Shown: one piece after another, positions 56,285-64,000 of the stretch | Numbering within the stretch: the stretch's first letter is position 1 | Layout: each line of letters opens with the position of its first letter | NCBI GenBank assembly: GCA_001574975.1 | Contig: KQ965748.1 | Coordinates: forward strand, 3,334 to 67,333 | Direction of reading: 5' to 3' | DNA length: 64,000 nucleotides | From: Gonapodya prolifera JEL478 | Lineage: Eukaryota > Monoblepharomycota > Monoblepharidomycetes > Monoblepharidales > Gonapodyaceae | Translations under genes and position numbers: made by a program | Notes under the pieces: model-generated | What the model saw: the letters and a program-made list of their open reading frames with translations, nothing else | Told to the model about the DNA's origin: nothing | Databases searched by the model: none

Positions 56285-57909
56285 ATGTCTTCGATTGGAA
56301 CAGGGGTGCGTCCTGCTGTTCCTTGCATTCAAAAGCATCTCCACTCACGCGTCACGGTGTCCCGACAACCTTTCCATTTCGTGCCACGTCTCTGTCCTCC
56401 ACACCTCACAAACCGAAACACCAAACGCCAACGGACACAGTACGACTTGTCGGCATCCACATACTCGCCAGACGGCAGGATATTTCAGATTGAATATGCC
56501 CTGAAGGCGGTCGAAAACTCTGGGTATGCAGGCGATCGTTGATTTGTTCCTGCACAAAGTTACGCAACCTCGCTTTTCTGTTCGACGGTTCCCGCCAATC
56601 CGTGTCGTCGTCACTCTATCTCGCACCGGTACTCAATTTCCCACGACTTCAGGACCGCTTTGGCGATTCGGGCAAAGGACGGCGTGGTGCTGGCGGTTGA
56701 AAAGCTGGTCGCTTCCAAGCTGCTCGTTCAGGGCTCCAACAAGCGCATTCAGACCGTGGACACACACATTGGCGTTGTAAGTTTGAATGGCTTGGGGTCG
56801 GACTAGTGCGAGGCGGGCCGGAGAGGTTTTCGGGACCACGAGGATGTCGCGACTTCAAGATGAAATCTCGCTCGAACCAGACATCGTGGAGACGCTATCC
56901 CACGGATCTCGTTTTTACATGCTCAGTTGCCTCCAGGATCTTCGATACCGGCCACGCTCTGTCAAGAGCGACTCTACTCAACGTGCAGGGTCTATAATAT
57001 GGACACGCCGTTTCCTCCCCCACTCCCTGCCCCCTTCTAACACTGCATCTCACCTCTATCTCCATATCTTCACTCCCATTTCCCCCCACCAGGCGACCGC
57101 CGGTCTCCTCGCCGACTCTCGCCACCTCGTGAACCGGGCACGCGAAGACGCGCAGTCATACCGCGAGCTGTACCTCACACCCATCCCCGGGCGCGTGTCG
57201 GCGGACAGACTGTCGCAGTATGTGCAGGCGTACACGCTCTACGCCAGCGTGAGGCCGTTTGGAATCTCGGCGATCCTCGGCGCCTGGGATAAGACGGGGC
57301 CGGGAGTGTGGATGGTCGAGCCGAGTGGTGTGTCGTATGTGAGTGTGAGAGGGGGGTAGCGCTTGTGGGGGCGGACTATGCAGGTGGGCGGGAACTGCGG
57401 ATCAGGGGGCCGGCTCGAACGGATCATCAATCAAAGATTTCATTGAAACGCCTGGCGTGTGACTAACTGCCGTCTGTTTGCTACGCCAGGGCTACTCCGC
57501 GATCGCCATCGGCAAAGGCCGCCAGGTCGCCAAGACGGAACTGGAGAAGCTCAAAACAGAAGAAATGACGGCGCGGGAGGCGGTCAAGGAAGCTGCTCGA
57601 ATGTGAGTGTTCCATACGTCGTCGCGCTGCGTAGAATTCGTTCAGCAACGGACATGGTTTGTCCTGTTCACTCTCCTTCTCCCCCTCGACCCCGTCTCCT
57701 CCTCCCCACCTCCCTGTACCCTCCACCCCGGCAACCTCCACAGCATCTACCTCGTCCACGACGACGCAAAAGACAAGGACTTTGAGCTGGAACTGTCCTG
57801 GGTGGGCGTCGAAAGCGGGGGAAAGCACGCGTTGGTGCCCAAGGACCTTCACGAAGAGGCCGAGGGGGCGGCCAAGGCGGCGTTGACGGCGGGTATGGAC
57901 GAGGACTAG
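56285..57909 (+). CDS. PRE10: 20S proteasome subunit alpha-3 (PSMA3/Pre10)
   Basis: Alpha-ring subunit of the 20S core particle. The first exon is only 21 bp (MSSIGTG from 56285) and splices in phase to [20 protein letters not shown], the alpha-subunit signature. Then [112 protein letters not shown] and [20 protein letters not shown]. It ends in an acidic tail (GMDED, TAG 57907-57909), as PSMA3 does. Complete and at the expected length. Confidence 0.95.
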
Positions 57910-58418
57910 AGATCTTAGTGAGGTAGTGGGAGTGCTTTGTTTGTTGGAGTGTGGAGTGAATGTATATATCCGCGCGGTGAAACGAGCATGATGCACAAGT
58001 GTCCTCACCGTCCAAGTGCTGAACGCATTCGTGTAGACAATGACAGCGAGGTTTCATCAACGCGTGGGTTGGATCAGGTGTGGAGACCCGCCACAATTAG
58101 TTTGACGGATTCGAAGTATACAAGCACCTTCAGTATACAAACTGAGTACTTTTTCGAGATTTCAGAATCTAACCTGTGTTATTGGAGGTCAATGCTGCTT
58201 CCTTAGTCGGAGCCCACGTTTTTCCGACCTGTTTGAGACCTATGGTAAACCACAAGGTATTCAAGATATAAAATTCTATTACTCTCCTTCTAAAGACGAA
58301 TACGAACAAGTGGTAGGTAGCATGAAATAGAACCTACACCGAAAACACCTTGAAGTTTTCGTTGTCCCCTAAAACCTCCGCACCCCACCTTGCCTGAAAA
58401 CCTACCCAACGTCATCAA
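57910..58418. other. Intergenic region between PRE10 and the WC-1 gene
   Basis: 509 bp, both neighbours on the plus strand. It should hold the PRE10 3' UTR and the WC-1 promoter. No exon, repeat or RNA gene was seen; I did not identify a light-response element. Confidence 0.4.
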
Positions 58419-61400
58419 ATGCAGGGCGCCCCCAACCCTCAGGACGATCATCAAGAGAGCGCGACGCCGTCTTCGCGAGTCTACCGGGCGCTTGGGATTC
58501 GACACACCCCGTCACTTCAACAAAACAATTATGTGGCACCCATCGAGGCTCACGCAGCAGCAGCGCGAGAGTTCAGCGACCAGGGAACGGCATTTGGACC
58601 TGCCCTTCTGGCGGGGCATTACGGGCTGGGCAGGCGACTTCCTTCGGGGATAGCGGAACAACAAGGACGGGGAGGCTTTTTTCCACCTCCAAACGCATTC
58701 CAGGGAATTGGGAAAGGAACCGTTACAACCCTCCGAGACGGGTCATATAATTTCGGTGCAAACAGCGAGAGCTCGAGGAAAACCTCGATGCACCATGGGT
58801 CCGGTGGTTGGTCGGGTGGTTGGGATCCGTGGACACAAGCACCTGCACCGACAGCACAACCAATTCGAACGACAGCGACAGGTGCGTTCCACTCGAACAA
58901 TCAGGCCTTAACGGTCCGACAGAAGCCTCCGCCTATGCCTCCATCTTATTTTCCCTCGCTCCCTTCCACCGAAGTTCCCGCACCTGGCCGACAGCTCAAC
59001 TCCTCCATGCGGCCACAAGTACCGCTGGATTATCCATTGATTCCCCTCACAAGGCATCAAAAACATGTCGAAGAGGGCGAACTCGACCCACGACTGGGCC
59101 TTGCGGGTGCTGGACGAACATTCGCAGATACACGACTTGGGGTACCGAATCCACCGTTCCCGCTTTCCCCCGAGGAGCGAAATCAGCGTGGTCAGCAACT
59201 CAGAGACGACCGTATGGACGTGTACTCCGGCCCTCCCGCTGCTATGCCGTTGGCTTTCCCTCTCGAATCCGTTCAGTATCCCCAGTATCCAGCTTCAAAT
59301 GTGACACCACCGTCCCCTCCGTCGTCAGCCGGCTCCGCCGCTCCCGCCTCAGCGCCCATCTTTGTAGCATCGACAGGAGTCGCGGCGCCGGATCTTACCA
59401 CGACCGCACCTGTGGGGATATACTCTGCGTCTGGTTTCGATCTACTTGGAGTGCTCGTAAGAGTCGCGCAAAGACCGAACCCAAAAGTGAGTCTTCTGAA
59501 TTTGCAGTAGATGGGGTCGAAGGACGGGCAAACACAAGTTTGGGATGGATCTTGTATTGGGGTTCACGATGATGAAGGACCAACTTGCCTGTTCTTGGAG
59601 AATGACCCCCAACTTTACTCATCGAAACGAACTGCCTTTTGGACTTAACATTTGAAGCTGCTCATGGGAGTAGCTTCCTTCTGACTCATCGTCTCTCTTC
59701 TTCACCTCCCTCCCCTTTCCCCCTCTTGAAGATTGACATCGGTCCGGTCGACTTCTCCTGCTCTTTCCTCGTATCTGACGTCCGCCTTCCCGACATGCCT
59801 GTCGTTTACGTGAGCGACACGTTCGAGAAGCTCACGGGATTCACCAAGGGGGAGATCCTTGGGCGGAACTGTCGTTTTCTCCAATGTAAGAGATGGACTG
59901 AGAGCCCATGTTAAACCTCACCACCGATTTGCTTTTGATCCCTTGTTTTCCTGTTGAAGCTCCCGATGGTCAGGTTGTGAAAGGCAGCATGCGCCAGTTT
60001 TGCGACAACGGAGTGGTGTATGACATGAAAGTCCGTGTCGCCCAAGGAGATGAGTGCCAGTTCACGCTCATAAACTACAAAAAGAGCGGAGAGCCGTTTA
60101 TCAATCTCGTCACGGTGATACCAATCGTGAGTGCGAATGTGTGGCTTTGAAGGTATAAACATCCTTCTGATCACCGTCATTTATGCCTGCTACCCCTGAA
60201 AACAACCAGTGCTGGGATACCCCGGGTGAAGTCACCCACTATGTCGGGTTACAGGTGGACATGGTGGAGCAGCCCAGAGCCATTTTGGAACGAATGCAGG
60301 ACGGGAGCTATTCCGTAAACTGTGAGCTTCTCACCCAAAACTCAAGCGAGGAGCACTACATTGACCTCTTTTCTCCTTCGCTGCAGACCAAATTGCGGAC
60401 CAAATTCGGGCTCCCCCGACGCCAGACACCCCGTCTATTGAGGCAGAGGTTCAGGAACTTCTCAACGAGAGCCCGCCCATTTCTGCAGCAGCAGCGGTTC
60501 CGTCTTCTAGCGGGTTCGATGCTCCGAACTGGACGGGAAGACCCCCTCAACTCTCCGGGCCCTCGTTTCTAGGGCAACCCTACACCTTCTCAACCCCGGA
60601 TAACATCACATCGACCGCACCGGCGTCAGCGGAAGCCGCGAGACCTGTACCAATGAACTCTGTCCCGAGCGTCCTACCGCTGAATACCCCGTCGACAGCT
60701 CCCTCAGCGGGACCCGTTACCGAAATGCGACATACAGTCACCTTCCCGCCACCACCTGGCAGGGGTGGACCGGTGGCAGGACCGCCTGCGATTTCCAACC
60801 AGGCATCTAAATCACTCGCGACACTCACTCCCAGCACCCCTTCCAGCACCAGCACCAGCACTAGTACCAGCACCCCCTCAAAACCGGAAGACCTCGAACT
60901 TGCATTCTACCGCTCCGTCATCGAGAACTCGGACGAGCTGCTGTGCATCGTCTCCCTTCGCGGTCGGTTCTTGTACGCCTCTCGGCGGGCGTGCCGGATG
61001 TCGTACGAGTACGACCCCTCAGAATTGGTTGGTAGGTCCCTGGGCGATTTTGTACATCCGGGCGATATGGTGTCTGTCATGCGGGACCTGCGCAATGCGA
61101 GTATTGCGGAGACGGTGCAGATGGTGTTTCGGTTTCGGAGAAAGAGGACGGGGTATGTCTGGGTGGAAGTGGCGGGTGAGTTGTCATGTACGCCTGCCTC
61201 AATCGAGATCTCTCTGACCTGGGTCGACGTCAAACCACTCCAGGCCACATCTACGAAGGCGAAACCAAACGCACCAAATGCTTCATTCTGTGCGCGCGGC
61301 CCAAAACTCTCGGCTTCATCCCGGACCTCGACCGGCGGGTCAGCGCCTCCCCGGACGGCGAATTCTGGTGCAAACTGTCCCCCGAAGGCCACGTGCTGTA

Positions 61401-62151
61401 TACCTCGTCGGCGTGCGCCCCCGCGGTCGGTGTGGCGCCGGACGAAATCCTCGAGCGGCGGGTGACAGAGCTGGTCGATCCCGCCTCCAAAGAGGCGTGC
61501 GCGGCTATTTTGAAGGAGACCTCGCGCACGAGGGGGTTCTGGGAGGGCGGGGTTATGGTCGTTGAGGGCTCTTGGAAAGGCAGGACGGGGGTCGTTCCGG
61601 TCGTGATGCGGTTCTGGCCCGGCGGAAGGCCCAACAGGGTGGGAGTGATGGGGCATTCTGACGGGTGGGGGTTTTGCTTTCTCCAGGTGGTAAGAAAGGG
61701 CGACGAGGGAATGGATTGGCGTTCGATGGCGGCACGGCCGGGAGGTAGGGACGTGTATGGTGTGTTGGACCAGACTCGAGGTACGCCAATGCCGTCTTGT
61801 TTTCGTCGATTTTGGAGATGTTGAAGTAACACCGTATCTCCCTCCCCCCCATTTGCAGTGACGTCGCTCAACTATGAAGTCAGCCAACTCCGTCTGGTCA
61901 ACCGGCGCTTGCAGGACGAGCTGCCCCACTCGTCGGCCCTCGGAAAACGCGCACGCGCCGTGGAGGAGCAGACGTGCTCGGTCTGCTCGACGACCGTCAG
62001 CTCAGAGTGGGCCAAAGTGCGAGGGAGAGACGTGGTACGTGGTGTTTTTGCGCTTTCGGGGGTATGGTTGTTTGGGTTTGATGTTTTCTTTCTTGCGGGC
62101 GCATAGTGTAAAGCGTGTGCAAAGACTTCGGGGCTGCGACGGCGAGTGTAG
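58419..62151 (+). CDS. WC1: White collar-1-type LOV-PAS-PAS photoreceptor/transcription factor
   Basis: Blue-light receptor of fungi. The first exon (58419-59486) encodes about 355 residues of Pro/Gln/Ser-rich N-terminus. The LOV domain begins at 59732: VVYVSDTFEKLTGFTKGEIL and GRNCRFLQ with the photoactive Cys codon at 59870-59872, then MRQFCDNGVVYDMKV, QFTLINYKKSGEPFINLVTV and a closing THYVGLQVDMVEQP. After a linker with an (AGCACC)n-type repeat come PAS-B (FYRSVIENSDELLCIVSLRG, LVGRSLGDFVHPGDM) and PAS-C (LSPEGHVLYTSSACAPAVGV). The C-terminus has a basic stretch (GKRARAVEE) and a GATA-type finger CSVC-x16-CKAC, ending GLRRRV-stop. All WC-1 modules are in order. The finger is two residues shorter than in Neurospora WC-1 (x18). 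Confidence 0.92.
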
Positions 62152-62308
62152 GCGTGCATACCAATGGGTGAAGTAGTGGGGTGGTGCTCGTCTGGTACAG
62201 TACATCACAGTATCGAAATTTTGTTTTGAGCGCGTTGCTCATGCTGCCAATATGTACATAGTTTTGAGGCGTCAATGGTATCGATATTACGAGTTTTTAT
62301 TCCGCCAC

Positions 62309-63502
62309 CTAATGTCGGGCTTCGACCGTCGCGTCGCGGTCAACCATATTCACACAAACACCTTTCTCCTCATCCTCCCCCATGGTCCTCTCGCACTCCC
62401 TCGCTATCTCTTCAAAGTGTTCCAGCTTGTACCACCACAACCGCGTCCTGCCGAGTTCGGCGAGGTGCCGCTGGCGCACGGTCGTCGGGTTGGAGGGTGG
62501 TGGGATGGCCGGTGTGATGGGATGTCTGAGGGGAGGAGGGCGAGGGTTTTGGGGAGGTCTGGAACGTGCAGTAGTGATGCGACGTGGAGAGGGGGCAGAA
62601 TTTCTGAAGGAGCACTAGGAGTAGGAATGTGGCTCGAGGGAATCGGAAGAGCTGTCACCTACCGTGCAAGTACTGCTGCATCGCCGCCGCGTTCCTCGCG
62701 AGACGCATGAGTGGTTGGATTTCTGCTTGTCGGGCGTACAAGGCGTCCAGGAGCTCTTGAGCGGCCTCAAATTGGGGCGGGCGAGGAAGAGCTTGGGGTG
62801 CCTGCTTGTATTTCTCTCGTGGCCTCTGCAGGGACTCGAGGATGCTTTCGGTGTGGGGAGTGGGTGGTTCTGAGGTTGGCTTGGGTGAGTACCAGTCGTC
62901 CCACCATGCAGTTTCGGGAGTCTGCAGTGGTATTCTGTCACTGATGGAGGCGTGTTCCTTTTGAGTGAGGAAACAGTAAGTCACTGGAAGCTGGTGAAAC
63001 ATAGGGCGGAGCATACCAACTGAAGCTCCTTACGTTTTGATTTTAGGAGATTGGAGGCGCTGTGCAAACGCCACCGCCTTTGAATCTTCTTTGCGGCTTC
63101 ATCTTTTCCCTTATCAAGAAATCAGACGACTTGTCCGACGCCGTCGCTCCCAACTTGAGGACCTGGAAAGAGGTTGGGGAAGACGTAGTGATGAAGCGAA
63201 GGACAGGGAGATTCACCTGCTTGTGACGAAATGAGAGCCAATCGCGCTTCTTTTCCAACAGGTCAGCGAGTTCCTTTTCTTTTCGTTTGAGTTCGATGAT
63301 TCGTTCGTGCCTGAATATTTCCGATGATGTGACTCCAACAGCAAGACAAGGAGAGAACTCAACCAATCGAAAAGTAGACCCACCTCTGCGAGTTTTCCGC
63401 GTCGAACGCACGTTCGGTAGTCTCGTCTGCAGATTCTTGCATGTAATCGTTGGAGACAGTCGAACAGCTTCGACATGACCGCAGCAGTCGCCAAGCCGCC
63501 AT
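62309..63502 (-). CDS. Coiled-coil IQ-motif protein of unknown role
   Basis: The start at 63502 gives MAAWRLLRSCRSCSTVSNDY, then ESADETTERAFDAENSQR, spliced in phase to HERIIELKRKEKELADLLEK and KRDWLSFRHKQ. Next DEAAKKIQRRWRLHSASNLL contains an IQ-like calmodulin-binding pattern (IQRRWR). Then SISDRIPLQTPETAWWDDWY, QFEAAQELLDALYARQAEIQ and PLMRLARNAAAMQQYLHG. The last exon is VRQRHLAELGRTRLWWYKLE then FEEIARECERTMGED, ending ATVEARH and TAG 62309-62311. The basic start could be a mitochondrial presequence. Its divergent partner is ARMH1-like, a family that tracks with cilia, so a flagellar role is possible. Not recognised further. Confidence 0.6.
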
Positions 63503-64000
63503 GCTGAGCAAGAAGACGCAGCCACGCGTCGCAGCCAAACGCACGGGCAACGCGCGGACTCTGTCGCTCATCGATGTCGAGAATCCGACGCTGGCGCGAA
63601 TGCCCGACGTGCGGACTGCGATGCCGATTCTCCGAGTGCCAAAGACTCCATCGAGAACGCGCCTGCCCACAGTCGCAGACTACACGAGAATCGCAGACAA
63701 GTGGGATCGCGGTAATCGGCTGAGCAGAGAGTCGATGCTCAAGGAGTTTGTCAGAACGTCAGTGGGGAAGTCGGCGGACCACCTGGAGAGGGACTTTGCG
63801 GGCGCAGCGAGTTTGTTCCTGACGAGGATATCGGCGTGGTTGAGACTGACGTGAGTCGCGCTGTCTGATGGGACTCGAAGTTGTTCCTTCTTTTACCTTT
63901 CGTGTGTTCATTCCATTCCAAACAATCTTGGAAAGTTACCTCCTTGGAAACGATCTTACTACCACCATCCAATCACTCTCCATATTTATATCCTCTACTG
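63501..64000 (+). CDS. ARMH1-like armadillo-helical protein (5' end only)
   Basis: The start at 63501 gives MLSKKTQPRVAAKRTGNAR, and the first exon runs to a GTGAGT donor at 63851. The conserved opening of the ARMH1 family is clear: LPTVADYTRIADKWDRGNRL, SRESMLKEFVRTSVGKSADH, LERDFAGAASLFLTRISAWL, RLT. The last part matches the family's (E/D)F-x-GASLFL-x-R-x-(T/S)AWLRLT block. The gene continues past the window. Its ATG overlaps the ATG of the minus-strand gene within the tetramer CATG (63500-63503). A further in-frame ATG at 63450 lies inside that neighbour. The family is little studied and mostly found in ciliated lineages. Confidence 0.72.

Overview
The window is a gene-dense piece of nuclear DNA from a zoosporic (flagellated, chytrid-like) fungus. 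The reasoning is direct: nearly every gene is broken by short GT-AG introns (roughly 40-110 bp), genes lie a few hundred bases apart on both strands, and the proteins mix fungal markers (a white-collar-1-type LOV photoreceptor, a Tps2-type trehalose synthase/phosphatase, a DUF1769 protein, Pre10, Enp1, Srp40) with flagellar ones (IFT22/RabL5, an ARMH1-like protein, dynein light chain LC8). It is a draft assembly: single N bases at 144, 1290, 17319 and 26716 and a 106-base N run at 26554-26659. No tRNA, rRNA or CRISPR array was found.

Layout. 1-3.3 kb is AT-rich and gene-poor: two truncated Ty1/copia reverse-transcriptase remnants in tandem, an inverted repeat, a decayed ~300-bp tandem repeat and small hairpins. 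3.3-11.4 kb: mitoribosomal uL23m (+), COPII coat Sec24 (-), bystin/Enp1 (+). 11.7-15.2 kb: an F-box/zinc-finger-like gene, an unrecognised multi-exon gene and a secreted cysteine-rich protein (all -). 15.6-17.8 kb: a PSMD5-like proteasome-assembly gene whose middle third is on the opposite strand. 18-25 kb: LC8, mL46, a Phafin-like PH-FYVE protein, a TPR protein, splicing factor SPF27, bL33m and ERH. 25-27.4 kb: UBE2Z-type E2 and, across the gap, a second E2 fold without a catalytic cysteine. 27.6-37.7 kb: Esf1, a DUF1769 protein, trehalose-6-P synthase/phosphatase, ESCRT-III Vps60/CHMP5. 38-44 kb: a GNA1 copy with an in-frame stop, IFT22, a TM9SF nonaspanin, an intact GNA1. 44-53 kb: a LIM protein, a G3BP-like RNA-binding protein, Srp40/Nopp140, two unrecognised genes and a multi-pass membrane protein. 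54-64 kb: ankyrin and BTB proteins, proteasome alpha-3, WC-1, an IQ-motif protein and the 5' end of an ARMH1-like gene.

Most genes are housekeeping and there is no metabolic cluster. Recurrent themes are ribosome biogenesis (Enp1, Esf1, Srp40), mitochondrial large-subunit proteins (uL23m, bL33m, mL46), the ubiquitin-proteasome system (PSMD5, PSMA3, two E2s), secretory and endosomal traffic (Sec24, TM9SF, Vps60, Phafin) and the flagellum. Many neighbours are head-to-head with 60-220 bp between start codons, which suggests shared promoters. I see no clear new multi-gene system. The most unusual points are the inverted segment inside PSMD5, the stop codon at the active-site tyrosine of a duplicated GNA1, the cysteine-less E2 beside UBE2Z, and two divergent genes whose ATGs overlap. 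All exon boundaries were inferred by eye from splice signals, phase and family resemblance.
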